Source of the DNA: SHXR01 sp046160305
Lineage (GTDB): Bacteria; Pseudomonadota; Gammaproteobacteria; Burkholderiales; SG8-39
DNA length: 64,000 bases
Direction of reading: 5' to 3'
NCBI GenBank assembly: GCA_046160305.1
Contig: JBJXGX010000406.1
Span: 1-64,000 of the forward strand
This document shows, one piece after another, positions 18,894 to 28,221 of this stretch; positions within the stretch are counted from its first letter, which is position 1; the number at the start of each line of letters is the position of its first letter. Both the position numbers and the translations under genes were made by a program. The notes beneath the pieces are model-generated. The model had not been told where the DNA came from. It did not search any database and saw only the letters and a program-made list of their open reading frames with translations.

Positions 18894-20000
18894 TTAGCTG
18901 CCCCACACCTCTCGCGCTACGTCGACCACCAATTCGAGCTTCTTCCACTGTATTTCCGGGGTGATCTTGTTGCCGTGATGGGTGCTGGAAAAGCCGCACT
19001 GCGGTGACAAACATAGATTTTCGAGAGGCACGTACTTCGCTGCTTCGTCGATGCGGCGTTTGATCATGTCTTTTGATTCCAGGTCCGGGGTCTTCGTCGT
19101 GACAAGGCCAAGCACGATTTTCTTGGTCTTCGGCACGAACCGGAGAGGCTCGAATCCTCCAGCCCGATCGGAATCGAATTCGAGGAAGAAGGCATCGACA
19201 TTGATGCCGTTGAATACCGCTTCGGCAACCGGCTCGTAGCCGCCGGACGCCACCCACGCGCTCATGAAATTTCCGCGGCAGGTATGCATCGTCACCGATA
19301 GCCCGGCCGGACGATTTGCCAATGCTCGATTGATCGCATCGCCATAGGTGTGGACGAGCTTGTCCGGATCGTCGCCGCGGTGTCGAATGCCTTCTCGAAA
19401 CTTCGGGTCACAGAGCATTGCGTGACTGGTATCGTCGATTTGCAGATAATTGCAGCCTGCGGCCGAAAGCTCGGCGATTTCTTCGGCGTATCCGCGCGAT
19501 ACATCAACCCACATTTCATTGATATCGGGGTAGGCCTCCATGCTTACCGCGGCGCGGCCTGCACGGTGATGCAGCATCGCCGGAGCAGGGATGGTCATCT
19601 TCGGTGTGCGCTTCGTCACCGACTTCAGATATTTGAAATGGTCCACGAAGATCGGTTTGGTGCGTCGGATCCTGCCCGTCACTTTGAGCAACGCAGGCTG
19701 CTCGGTAACCCCACCGAATCCGCTTGAGGCCGGGCCATAGTACGTCTCGACACCATCGAATCCTGCAAGGAAGTCGACATGCCACCAGTCCCGACTGAAC
19801 TCGCCGTCGGTGATGGCCCGAAGGCCGATCGATTCCTGCCTGGCGACGACTTCGCGAATGGCGGTTCGTTGAATATCGCGCGCGGCATCTGCGCTTATCT
19901 CGCCGCGTTGCGCTTTTGCTCGGGCTTCACGCAGCGACGCCGGACGCAAGAGACTGCCGACGTGGTCGGCCCGAAATGGGACAGCACTATTCACGGGCAT
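18894..20000 (-). CDS. cobalamin-independent methionine-synthase-like protein (YxjG/MetE C-domain family)
   Basis: A 368-residue stand-alone MetE C-terminal-type TIM barrel. It opens with FRADHVGSLLRP and has the conserved GEFSRDWWHVDF segment. The zinc ligands are visible as HTCRGN and, near the C-terminus, LSPQCGFSS. Relatives transfer methyl groups to thiols (homocysteine or other acceptors); without the MetE N-domain a folate donor is not assured. ATG 20000 follows an AGGAG at the right spacing and is preferred over an in-frame ATG 17 codons upstream that lacks a site. The gene is monocistronic. Confidence 0.85.
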   Translation of the reverse strand: MPVNSAVPFRADHVGSLLRPASLREARAKAQRGEISADAARDIQRTAIREVVARQESIGLRAITDGEFSRDWWHVDFLAGFDGVETYYGPASSGFGGVTEQPALLKVTGRIRRTKPIFVDHFKYLKSVTKRTPKMTIPAPAMLHHRAGRAAVSMEAYPDINEMWVDVSRGYAEEIAELSAAGCNYLQIDDTSHAMLCDPKFREGIRHRGDDPDKLVHTYGDAINRALANRPAGLSVTMHTCRGNFMSAWVASGGYEPVAEAVFNGINVDAFFLEFDSDRAGGFEPLRFVPKTKKIVLGLVTTKTPDLESKDMIKRRIDEAAKYVPLENLCLSPQCGFSSTHHGNKITPEIQWKKLELVVDVAREVWGS

Positions 20001-20171
20001 GGATGACTCCTGATACTTGATCGGCTGGAAGGTCTCGTTCAGACTCGGCATCTGATTGAACAGTACACGGCTCCTCGTATTCTAGAAATCAGGGGCCGTT
20101 GTGGTTATCCCGCAACGGCGCTCGCTCGCCTGCCGCAGCACTTCCTCGAAGCCTACCTTCCCTTTGCACGT

Positions 20172-21038
20172 ATGTCCAAGCTGATCGCCGGCCCCGATCC
20201 GAAGCCACGCAAGCCGGGTTTTATTCCGCCTGCGGGCACCTGCGACGCCCATTGCCATGTCTTCGGTCCGGCCGCGCAGTTTCCCTTTGCGAAGGAAAGC
20301 GCATACGTTCCACCCGATGCTCCGTTCGAAGCGCTATGCGCGTTGCACGAATCGTTGGGAATCGACCGTGCGGTGATCGTCCATGCAAGTTGTCATGGGG
20401 CCGATATGCGCGTGACCTTGGATGCCATCGCGCGTTCGAAGGGCCGATTTCGCGGTACCGCGATTATCGATGAAACGTATACCGATGCCGATTTTCAGCG
20501 CATGCACGAGGGGGGCATCCGCGCCGTGCGCTTCAACTTCGTTCAACACCTGGGTGGCCGTCCGGACATGGCATTGTTCCATCGTACCGTCGCTCGCATT
20601 CGGCCAATGGGCTGGCATCTCATTTTGCATCTGGATGCCGTGGATATTGTTGAGCTTCGATCCGTCTTCGAGTCTTTGCCGTTGCCATTCGTCATCGATC
20701 ATATGGGCCGCGTGCGCGCTGCCGATGGCCTCGATCAGAAACCTTTTCGCATCTTGCTTGATTTCATGCGAAGCGCGAACGCGTGGGTAAAGATCTGCGG
20801 CGCCGAGCGCGTTTCTTCGATCGGGCAGCCATTCACTGACGCCGTGCCGTTCGCACAAGCGCTCATCGGCGCTTCGCCGGATCGGATACTGTGGGGCACG
20901 GACTGGCCCCATCCGAACGTCGGGCAACACATGCCGAACGACGGTCGTCTGGTCGATTTGATACCGCTCATAATTCCGGATGCTGCTACGCGGCAGAAAA
21001 TTCTCGTTGACAATCCCGCTCGACTATACGGATTTTGA
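20172..21038 (+). CDS. amidohydrolase, 2-pyrone-4,6-dicarboxylate lactonase (LigI)-like
   Basis: A 288-residue amidohydrolase-2 protein. The metal site motif DAHCHVFGP lies near residue 28, with later His residues in LHLDA and DHMGR and the terminal Asp in WGTDWPHP. The DAHCHVFGP and WGTDWPHP forms are characteristic of the LigI/PDC-hydrolase branch, which opens pyrone or lactone rings in protocatechuate and related degradation. The actual substrate is uncertain because no lig cluster surrounds it. The N-terminus (SKLIAGPDPKPRKPGF) is typical of this branch, supporting ATG 20172. Confidence 0.83.
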   Translation: MSKLIAGPDPKPRKPGFIPPAGTCDAHCHVFGPAAQFPFAKESAYVPPDAPFEALCALHESLGIDRAVIVHASCHGADMRVTLDAIARSKGRFRGTAIIDETYTDADFQRMHEGGIRAVRFNFVQHLGGRPDMALFHRTVARIRPMGWHLILHLDAVDIVELRSVFESLPLPFVIDHMGRVRAADGLDQKPFRILLDFMRSANAWVKICGAERVSSIGQPFTDAVPFAQALIGASPDRILWGTDWPHPNVGQHMPNDGRLVDLIPLIIPDAATRQKILVDNPARLYGF

Positions 21039-21432
21039 TGTCGACGGTGATTTGTCGCGGCGGCGGAATGTGATGCGCGATCGAAGGGCGGCACGCCCGT
21101 AGCTGCGGCCGAATGCGTCGAAGACCGATCGAGACTGAGATCGTGATTCGCGGGAACAACCGGCATTGGATTTTGGTCGTTCGTTTGGGCGCGCTGCAAT
21201 CACCCGTTTCTAGGCTCTTTCCAAAACGATGGTCCAAGATGACCGTTAGAAAGGAGTGGTTGCGCGACCACTCGTACATCGCTAGTACAACTTGTGACTG
21301 CCATGTTTCTCCTCGGTCGGACTAGGCATGATATTCGTAGGACAGCCGTTCGCTTGACTCATCTGCGATACGTTCCGCGCGTAGATATTCGTCTCGGCCA
21401 GGCCTCAATTCAATGTAGTGCTTGTAGGGGGA
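21039..21432. other. 394-base stretch without a recognised gene
   Basis: Short frames exist but show no family, binding site or coding-like composition. The tail holds the leader of the 39-residue ORF that follows. Confidence 0.4.
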
Positions 21433-21552
21433 ATGTCCGTGATGCACCGAGATCCGACACGAATAGTATTGGGCGTCGCGCTCATTCGCGCTTTTTTCCT
21501 TACGGTGGCGGCGATCGGATTCGGACTAGCGCTTGTTCCGGTCATCGCCTAG
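21433..21552 (+). CDS. tiny single-span membrane protein candidate, 39 residues
   Basis: ATG 21433 to TAG 21552 encodes 39 residues: a short polar, Arg-containing head (MSVMHRDPTR) followed by about 28 hydrophobic residues ending PVIA. A purine-rich TAGGGGGA lies directly upstream and could act as ribosome binding site, though it is close to the start. No family is recognised. It lies in a gene-poor stretch, 193 bases before a second ORF of the same type on the same strand, which raises the chance that both are real. Confidence 0.4.
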   Translation: MSVMHRDPTRIVLGVALIRAFFLTVAAIGFGLALVPVIA

Positions 21553-21745
21553 ATCGATTCGGACCCGGTGCCGGGTCAGGTCCCAGGTTCCCATTCGGCC
21601 TAAATTGTTCGGCGTAGTGGGCTCCCGTGATAACGCTCACGTCCGAATCACGACGACACTTGAGTTAACAGTCCACCTGCGAATTCGCGGACTACACTGC
21701 AGGCATCCGGTGTGATGTCACGCCGATTGTCGGTGAGGTGGCTCG

Positions 21746-21832
21746 ATGGATAGCCTGTTCGATACGAAGTTGATCTTGGCTCTTGTCGTAGCGGTTGCGC
21801 TTCTCGTTTTGACTGGAATCTTGCCGGCCTGA
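21746..21832 (+). CDS. tiny single-span membrane protein candidate, 28 residues
   Basis: ATG 21746 to TGA 21832 encodes 28 residues: MDSLFDTK followed by a continuous hydrophobic helix ending LTGILPA. A good Shine-Dalgarno-like GTGAGGTGG precedes the ATG by about 6 bases. The size and shape match KdpF-like or other small regulatory membrane peptides, but no partner operon is adjacent. Function unknown. Confidence 0.45.
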   Translation: MDSLFDTKLILALVVAVALLVLTGILPA

Positions 21833-22013
21833 AACTTCGCCAGCGTGTCGAGCGTCATTCCCCACCGATCAACCAAATCAGATAGTCGATTTCGCGCTTG
21901 AGCGTCGCGCGCTCAGAATGAATTGACCGGCCAGTGTGCAACGCACGGCCGCCGTTGCAGTTCAGGGATCAACGACTTCCCAAATAAACAGATGACCAGA
22001 TGACCAGATGACG

Positions 22014-22580
22014 CTACTGCGCGCGCCACTGCGATGCCCAGCGTCTCCGGTCCAGTAATTTTCCCCAGTGTTCGTTGTAAGGATGGACTTCGTTCACCCG
22101 TTGCTCGCCGCGGACTATCGGGCGGCCTTCATTCGCCCAGGCGAAAATCGATCCTTCGAGGTTGACGGCGTTGACGTACCCCAAGCGCCTGAGAAGATCC
22201 GTGGTTCGCGCCGACCGATAGCCAACCGCGCAATAAACGACGATTGATCGATCGGCCTCGATTCCCTTCAGAAGAGCGCGTACTGCCGAATCATTCGGGG
22301 CGTGGCGCGCATCGGGTAGATGGCTGATCGCAAATTCATCCGCGGTTCGGACATCCAGGAGAATCGGGGATTGACGCTCAATCCGCGATGCGAGTTCGCT
22401 CGTCGTGATGTGTTGAACTTCGGGATAACGTGACCGGATTGCAGAGCCAAGCGACGCCCAATCGGCGCGCGGAATCAGCGCGCACGCGGACGCGCTCCAC
22501 ATCATCGCGAGAAACAACCAGCGCCTAGGAGGTTTTACTACCGCGCGAAGTCGCTCTGACAAGCCCATTGGAGCAATCAT
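22014..22580 (-). CDS. rhodanese-domain lipoprotein
   Basis: A 188-residue protein with a basic N-terminus, a hydrophobic segment and lipobox SASAC (about 30-34), followed by one rhodanese domain. The active-site loop CAVGYRS carries the persulfide Cys. LLDVRTADEFAISHLPDARH is the usual rhodanese opening. The domain should carry sulfane sulfur in the periplasm or at a membrane surface. The start is uncertain: ATG 22580 and ATG 22568 are both possible, and TTG 22589 extends the frame. Confidence 0.8.
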   Translation of the reverse strand: MIAPMGLSERLRAVVKPPRRWLFLAMMWSASACALIPRADWASLGSAIRSRYPEVQHITTSELASRIERQSPILLDVRTADEFAISHLPDARHAPNDSAVRALLKGIEADRSIVVYCAVGYRSARTTDLLRRLGYVNAVNLEGSIFAWANEGRPIVRGEQRVNEVHPYNEHWGKLLDRRRWASQWRAQ

Positions 22581-22678
22581 CCGGTTCAATTGGATAGTGG
22601 CGCTGACATTTCAATCGAGCGGCGCAAAGACTGACTTTCAAGAGATCCAAACTGAAAGAGCGTCCAGGATCCGCGCAT

Positions 22679-22960
22679 CGCTTCCGCGTTGACCTCGGCG
22701 GCACGAAGATTGAGGGCGTCGTCCTCGATTCCGAGGGTTGCGAACTCTTTCGCGAATAGATCGCTACGGGGACCCAGCGCGGCGACGACCGCATACTATC
22801 CCGCAACGAATCGATCCATGAGCGAATGCGCACGCGGACGGGGGACGCGAACTGCTTTGTTCTCGCGGAATCGTCGCCCGGCGCGATGTCGCGCAGGTTC
22901 CTTTTCCGTTCGCGGGTCGGGCGGCCGGAGCCATCTCTCAGCGCCAGTAAACTTTGTTGA
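22679..22960 (+). pseudogene. decayed ROK-family sugar kinase
   Basis: The frame begins RFRVDLGGTKIEGVVLDSEG, the ATP-binding N-terminus of ROK glucokinase/fructokinase proteins. It continues to ELFRE, hits an in-frame TAG (22754-22769 region), and resumes with a GTQRGDD segment and later TGDANCFVLAES, matching the family's DANCFALSEA motif. About 100 residues between the two conserved blocks are missing and the rest of the kinase is absent. There is no start codon at the expected place. This is a relic, not a functional gene. Its end at TGA 22960 lies inside the promoter of the next operon. Confidence 0.72.
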
Positions 22961-23006
22961 CTAGTTGGTCATTTATTATATATATTACCGACCAGTTAGT
23001 TATTTA
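22957..23006 (+). promoter_or_regulatory. promoter with TetR-type operators for the efflux operon
   Basis: A -35 TTGACT (22957-22962) is followed by an AT-only -10 region, TATATA/TATATT, at 22979-22986 (16-18 base spacing). Two related 12-mers flank it: GACTAGTTGGTC (22959-22970) and GACCAGTTAGTT (22990-23001), inverted relative to each other with 9 of 12 matches. Each is itself partly palindromic. The placement over the -35 and just downstream of the -10 suits repression by the TetR protein encoded 28 bases further on. Confidence 0.7.
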
Positions 23007-23027
23007 CCCTAACAAAGATCCCTCCAA

Positions 23028-23678
23028 GTGAGCGCCGAATCGACCAAATCCCTCCCCCGCTGGGAGCGCCGAAAGGACGCGCGCCCGAGTGAACTCGCCC
23101 AAGCGGCGCTCGAAGTTTTTATCGACAAGGGATTCGCCGCCACGCGTCTCGATGACGTCGCCGCGCGCGCCGGGGTCAGCAAGGGCACTTTGTATCTTTA
23201 TTTCGACAGCAAGGATGCCCTGTTCAAGGAAGTCGTCCGCGGGGCGATTGTTCCGGCGCTCGACGAGGCGGAGCAACTCATCGCGCGCTTCGAGGGGAGC
23301 GCGAGCGAGCTTCTCCGAAAATTCACGTTCGGAATGTGGAACGTAGTGCTTTCAGGCCCAGCCGGCGGGATACCAAAGCTCATGCTGGCGGAAGCAAAGA
23401 ACTTCCCGGAGATTGCTGATTTCTACTATGAGGCCGTGGTCAAGCGCGCATCGGCGCTCGTACGCAATGCGATCGACCGCGGCATTCGGACCGGGGAATT
23501 TCGCCCGGTGAATGTGGACCACGCCGCCCATGTATTGATTGCTCCGGTCGTGATGCTCGCGGTCTCGCGCCATTCCGTGGATTTCTGCGGCCGCGAAAAC
23601 CGCGATCCCAATACTTACATCGAAACACATCTGGACATCGCGTTGGCCGGATTGCGCGCGCCTTTGCCACCGGGTTGA
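23028..23678 (+). CDS. TetR/AcrR family repressor of the RND operon
   Basis: A 216-residue TetR regulator. The N-terminal helix-turn-helix is clear (LDDVAARAGVSKGTLYLYFDSKDALF, about 41-66); the C-terminal ligand domain is variable, as usual. It starts at GTG 23028; no strong ribosome binding site is visible. It is the first gene of a same-strand run with the adaptor and permease, so it probably autoregulates the whole operon through the flanking operators. The ligand is unknown. Confidence 0.9.
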   Translation: MSAESTKSLPRWERRKDARPSELAQAALEVFIDKGFAATRLDDVAARAGVSKGTLYLYFDSKDALFKEVVRGAIVPALDEAEQLIARFEGSASELLRKFTFGMWNVVLSGPAGGIPKLMLAEAKNFPEIADFYYEAVVKRASALVRNAIDRGIRTGEFRPVNVDHAAHVLIAPVVMLAVSRHSVDFCGRENRDPNTYIETHLDIALAGLRAPLPPG

Positions 23679-23742
23679 TCCGGCGATACGTCCCCAGTCA
23701 TTGAATAGCTGATTTTCGATCCCTATCTCTTGCGAGCTTGCC

Positions 23743-24972
23743 ATGGTCACTGTCAATCAATCACGCCTCCCTTACTCGCTCCTCACCATCGCGATCGCCG
23801 CCCTGGCGTTTGGCTGCTCAAAGCCTGAAGTTCCGCAAGAACTTCCACGCCCCGTATTGAGCCGAGTCGTTCATGCGACGCCGGATGGTGCAACCGCGGT
23901 CTACGCGGGCGAGATCCGTGCCCGTCATGAGAACGATCTTGCGTTTCGTATCGGCGGCAAAGTCGTGTCACGCAATGTTGAGGTCGGTTCGGTCGTGCGC
24001 AAGGGACAGCTTCTGGCGCGGCTCGATCCCCAAGACGTGCAGCTCCAAGGCGAAAGCGCGCGAGCGCAAACGGCCGTCGCGGACACGGAGGTCACCTGGG
24101 CGCGCGCGGAGCTGGAACGCTATCAGGCGCTCCGCGAAAAGAATTTCGTGAGCCAGGCAGTGCTGGATCAGAAGAAGCAGGCGTTCGACGCCGCGGAAGC
24201 GAAATTACGCCAGAACAAAGCACAGCTTGCGGTATCGACCAATCAAACAAGCTACGCAAGCTTGATCGCAGACACCGATGGCGTCATCACGCTCGCCAAT
24301 ATCGAACCCGGCCAAGTGGTCGCGCCAGGCCAATCCGTGATTCGCATCGCGCGCCAAAATGAGAAGGAAGTGCTCATCAGTGTGCCGGAAGGCCGCGTCG
24401 CAGACTTGCGCAAGGCCAGCGCCTTGGCCATCACACTTTGGTCCGACCCGAGTCGGCGTTACGCGGGACAGGTCCGCGAGATCGCGCCGAGCGCCGACGC
24501 GACGACGCGCACGTTCGCGGCCAGAATCCGCGTCATCAACGCCGATGACGCGGTGAGCCTCGGCGTCACCGCTAATGTCGTCGTCGGTGGAGATCCGACA
24601 ATTTCAAGGATTGTCGTACCACTCACCGCCGTTGGGGATCGGGAAGGCAAACCCGTGGTGTGGGTCGTTGACCCGACGAGCCAGCAGGTGGCCTCGCGCA
24701 GTGTGACGGTGGTCGGATATCGAGAGAATGGTGCCGTAATCGCCCAAGGTCTGGAAGACGGTGAACGCGTCGTTGTGGTCGGCGTGCAAAAGCTCCGAGA
24801 AGCCCAAACGGTGCGACTCGCCAGCGAATCGGAGCTGAAGAGCTTCGTTGGCACCAGCGCCCAACCTGGCAGAACCGAATCGTCGCCTTCCTCGATCGCC
24901 GTGGATGCGCCCGCCGCGCGCCAGACAGTGGTCCGGACGATATCCGAGAGCCCGAAATCGCAGGCTAACTAG
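23743..24972 (+). CDS. RND efflux periplasmic adaptor lipoprotein
   Basis: A 409-residue membrane-fusion protein (HlyD/AcrA family). It has a signal peptide with lipobox AFGC near residue 26, a biotinyl-lipoyl half-domain (VEVGSVVRKGQLLARLDPQD), an alpha-hairpin (about 100-170, with ELERYQALREKNFVSQ), the second lipoyl half around GVITLANIEPGQVV, then beta-barrel and membrane-proximal domains. It links the inner-membrane pump to a TolC-type channel. It sits 64 bases after tetR and 51 before the permease. The C-terminal tail is Ser/Pro-rich and probably unstructured. Confidence 0.94.
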   Translation: MVTVNQSRLPYSLLTIAIAALAFGCSKPEVPQELPRPVLSRVVHATPDGATAVYAGEIRARHENDLAFRIGGKVVSRNVEVGSVVRKGQLLARLDPQDVQLQGESARAQTAVADTEVTWARAELERYQALREKNFVSQAVLDQKKQAFDAAEAKLRQNKAQLAVSTNQTSYASLIADTDGVITLANIEPGQVVAPGQSVIRIARQNEKEVLISVPEGRVADLRKASALAITLWSDPSRRYAGQVREIAPSADATTRTFAARIRVINADDAVSLGVTANVVVGGDPTISRIVVPLTAVGDREGKPVVWVVDPTSQQVASRSVTVVGYRENGAVIAQGLEDGERVVVVGVQKLREAQTVRLASESELKSFVGTSAQPGRTESSPSSIAVDAPAARQTVVRTISESPKSQAN

Positions 24973-25023
24973 ACGCTAGACGCTGGCCACAGGAAGGCCT
25001 CAACCACGACAACGGCCTCAATC

Positions 25024-28000
25024 ATGTCCCGATTCAATCTTTCGGAGTGGGCACTTAGGCATCGCTCTCTCGTGCTCTACATCATGGTGGCGCTGGCGGT
25101 CGTCGGCGCGATGTCGTACACGAAGCTTGGTCAGTCGGAGGATCCGCCCTTCACGTTCAAGATCATGCTGATTCGCACATTGTGGCCTGGGGCCACTGCC
25201 CGCGAGATGGAACAGCAGGTCACCGACAAGATCGAAAAGAAGGTTCAGGAGGCGCCGCACGTTGATCGGGTGATGAGCTTCTCGAAGCCGGGCGAGTCGG
25301 TTGTTTTCTTCTTCGTAAAGGATTCAGCGCCCCCTTCCGAAGTGCAAGCTGTCTGGTACCAGCTACGAAAGAAGATCGGCGACATTCGCGGGCAACTGCC
25401 GAACGGCATTCAGGGCCCTTTCTTCAACGACGAGTTCGGCGACGTGTACGGCAACGTCTATGCTCTGCGAGGACAGGGCTTTGCCCATGCCGATCTAAAA
25501 CGATACGCCGAGCGCGTGCGGGCCGAAGTCTTGAGAATTCCAGATGTCGCGAAAGTCGAGTTCTTCGGCGAGCAGGACGAGCGCGTGTTCATCGAGTTCT
25601 CCAGCATGAAACTCGCGACGCTGGGTATCGATGTACAAACGATCACCAGCGCACTCGCTGCACAGAATGCGATCGCCGCGTCGGGGGCATTTCACACCGC
25701 CACGGATCGCATTTTCCTTCGACCTTCGGGCGACTTCGATTCAATCGAATCGATCCGGGAGACCAATATTCGCGCGGGCGGACGTGTTTTTCGCCTCGCG
25801 GATGTCGCGGATATTCATCGCGGATACGTCGATCCACCGCAATCAACAATGCGCTTTCAGGGCGAGGATGCCTTTGGGATCGGCGTGTCCATGGCAAAAG
25901 GCGGCGACATCATCACGCTCGGTGAAAATCTCGGCCAAGCTGTCGCGCGCATCCGCTCCGAGCTGCCGGTCGGCCTCGAGCTTGCGGAAGTGTCCAATCA
26001 ACCGTTGGCCGTGCAGCGATCGATCAATGAATTCGTGCGCTCGCTTGCCGAAGCGATCGTGATCGTGTTGATCGTAAGTTTTCTGTCGCTCGGTCTGCGT
26101 ACCGGTGTGGTCGTTGCGCTGTCGATTCCGCTCGTCCTCGCGGCGACCTTTCTCCTCATGCACGTTTTCGATGTCGGCCTGCATAAGATTTCGCTCGGCG
26201 CGCTTGTTCTTGCGCTTGGGCTCCTGGTTGATGATGCGATCATCGCGGTCGAGATGATGGCGCGCAAGATGGAGCAAGGCTGGGATCGTACGCGCGCCGC
26301 AAGCTTTGCCTACGCCAGCACCGCGATGCCCATGCTTACCGGCACGCTGGTCACGGCGGCCGGATTTCTGCCGATCGCCACCGCGCAATCGGCGACGGGC
26401 GAATACACGCGCTCCATCTTTCAGGTGAATATCATGGCACTGCTGCTGTCATGGTTGGCCGCGGTGGTTTTCATTCCATACCTCGGCTACAAATTGCTTC
26501 CGGATCCAGCCGGGCAAAGCGGGCAGTCGTTACCGCCATGGCAAGTGCGGCTACGGCGCCTGCTCGGACTCAAGTCGAACCAATCACCGAAACCATCCCA
26601 CTCCGATACAGACGATGCCATCTATCAGACACGATTCTTCCGGGCATTCCGCTCGCTGCTGATCTGGTGTGTGCGCCACCGCTGGGTGGTGATCGTCACG
26701 ACGATCGCGATTTTCGGGCTTTCATTGTTCGGGTTCCGATTCATTCAACAACAGTTCTTCCCGAATTCCACCCGTCCCGAGCTCCTCGTCGACCTGCGAC
26801 TCAATCAGGGGGCTTCATACTGGGCGACCGACGCAACCGTCAAACGTCTGGAAGCCGTCCTGCGCAACGAGCCGGGCATTGAGAATTTCGTCGCCTATGT
26901 GGGAACCGGAAGTCCCCGGTTCTACCTGCCCCTCGATCAGCAGCAGCCGAGCCCGAACTTTGCGCAATTCGTGATTCTCACCAAGGGAACGATCGAACGG
27001 GAAGCGCTGCGCGGACGCCTCATTCGACTTTTCGACGAGGACTTTCCGGAACTTCGCGCTTCCATCAATCGACTCGAAAACGGACCGCCGGTTGGATTTC
27101 CGGTGCAGTTTCGGATCTCGGGTCCGGACATTCCGACCATTCGAGTCTTCGCAGAGAAAATCGCCGCCATCATGCGAAGTAACCCGCATCTCGCGAATGT
27201 TCAATTCGACTGGGACGAGCAGACCAAGGTCATTCGCCTGGAGATCGATCAGGCGAAAGCGCGGTTGCTCGGCGTGTCTTCGCAAGACCTCGCCGGATTT
27301 CTCAATACCGCGTTGAACGGTGTGGCGGTAACCCAGTACCGCGAACGCGATCAGTCGATCGATGTGTTGCTGCGCGGCGCCCCGACAGAACGGATTCGAC
27401 TTTCCTTGTTGAGTGAATTGTCGGTACCAACCCGCGCCGGCAAGAGCGTCCCGCTTGCACAAATCGCGCGCATTCATTACGAGATGGAGGACGGGGTGAT
27501 CTGGCGGCGCGACCGGCTGCCAACCATTACGGTGCGTGCCAACGTCTACGGGAATGTCCAGGCACCCACGGTGACCGGCCAAATCAACCCTCTGCTGGCA
27601 CCGATTCGCGCCGCGTTGCCGTTCGGCTACCGCATCGACGTCGGGGGCGCCGTCGAAGACGCGAATCGCGGGCAGGCCTCGGTCGCGGCGGGTGTGCCGC
27701 TCTTCATCGCGGTGGTGCTGACGGTACTCATGATCCAACTCAAGAGCTTCCAGCGCGTCATTCTCGTGGTGCTGACCGCGCCGCTCGGCTTGATCGGCGT
27801 GACCGCTTTCCTTCTCGCTTTCAATCAGCCATTCGGCTTCGTGGCCATGCTGGGCACCATTGCACTCACGGGAATGATCATGCGAAATTCAGTGATCCTC
27901 GTCGACCAGATCGATCAGGACATCATCGCGGGTCGCACGGCCTGGGACGCGACCATCGAGGCGACCGTGCGAAGGCTGCGTCCGATTGTTCTCACCGCGC

Positions 28001-28161
28001 TTGCGGCGGTAATCGCCATGGTGCCTTTGTCGCGCAGCGCGTTTTTCGGGCCAATGGCGGTCGCCGTGATGGGTGGGCTCATCGTCGCAACGGCTTTGAC
28101 GCTACTCTTCCTGCCGGCGCTGTATGCGGCATGGTTTCGCGTTCGACCCCCGCACGGGTGA
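25024..28161 (+). CDS. RND multidrug efflux permease
   Basis: A 1045-residue inner-membrane proton antiporter (HAE1-like) with 12 predicted spans and two large periplasmic loops. The proton-relay acids appear in LLVDDAIIAVEMM in TM4, with the matching GMIMRNSVILVDQID segment in the second half. The start MSRFNLSEWALRHRS and the charged TM1 boundary resemble the MexK/TriC group. Length is normal. With the adaptor it forms two of the three pump components; no outer-membrane partner is directly adjacent, but a TolC homologue is encoded 1.1 kb downstream on the same strand. Confidence 0.95.
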   Translation: MSRFNLSEWALRHRSLVLYIMVALAVVGAMSYTKLGQSEDPPFTFKIMLIRTLWPGATAREMEQQVTDKIEKKVQEAPHVDRVMSFSKPGESVVFFFVKDSAPPSEVQAVWYQLRKKIGDIRGQLPNGIQGPFFNDEFGDVYGNVYALRGQGFAHADLKRYAERVRAEVLRIPDVAKVEFFGEQDERVFIEFSSMKLATLGIDVQTITSALAAQNAIAASGAFHTATDRIFLRPSGDFDSIESIRETNIRAGGRVFRLADVADIHRGYVDPPQSTMRFQGEDAFGIGVSMAKGGDIITLGENLGQAVARIRSELPVGLELAEVSNQPLAVQRSINEFVRSLAEAIVIVLIVSFLSLGLRTGVVVALSIPLVLAATFLLMHVFDVGLHKISLGALVLALGLLVDDAIIAVEMMARKMEQGWDRTRAASFAYASTAMPMLTGTLVTAAGFLPIATAQSATGEYTRSIFQVNIMALLLSWLAAVVFIPYLGYKLLPDPAGQSGQSLPPWQVRLRRLLGLKSNQSPKPSHSDTDDAIYQTRFFRAFRSLLIWCVRHRWVVIVTTIAIFGLSLFGFRFIQQQFFPNSTRPELLVDLRLNQGASYWATDATVKRLEAVLRNEPGIENFVAYVGTGSPRFYLPLDQQQPSPNFAQFVILTKGTIEREALRGRLIRLFDEDFPELRASINRLENGPPVGFPVQFRISGPDIPTIRVFAEKIAAIMRSNPHLANVQFDWDEQTKVIRLEIDQAKARLLGVSSQDLAGFLNTALNGVAVTQYRERDQSIDVLLRGAPTERIRLSLLSELSVPTRAGKSVPLAQIARIHYEMEDGVIWRRDRLPTITVRANVYGNVQAPTVTGQINPLLAPIRAALPFGYRIDVGGAVEDANRGQASVAAGVPLFIAVVLTVLMIQLKSFQRVILVVLTAPLGLIGVTAFLLAFNQPFGFVAMLGTIALTGMIMRNSVILVDQIDQDIIAGRTAWDATIEATVRRLRPIVLTALAAVIAMVPLSRSAFFGPMAVAVMGGLIVATALTLLFLPALYAAWFRVRPPHG

Positions 28162-28221
28162 TACAATTTTTGATTGGCCAGCGAATCATCCGGCACTCAC
28201 CAATCAGAACAGTTCGCTTCT

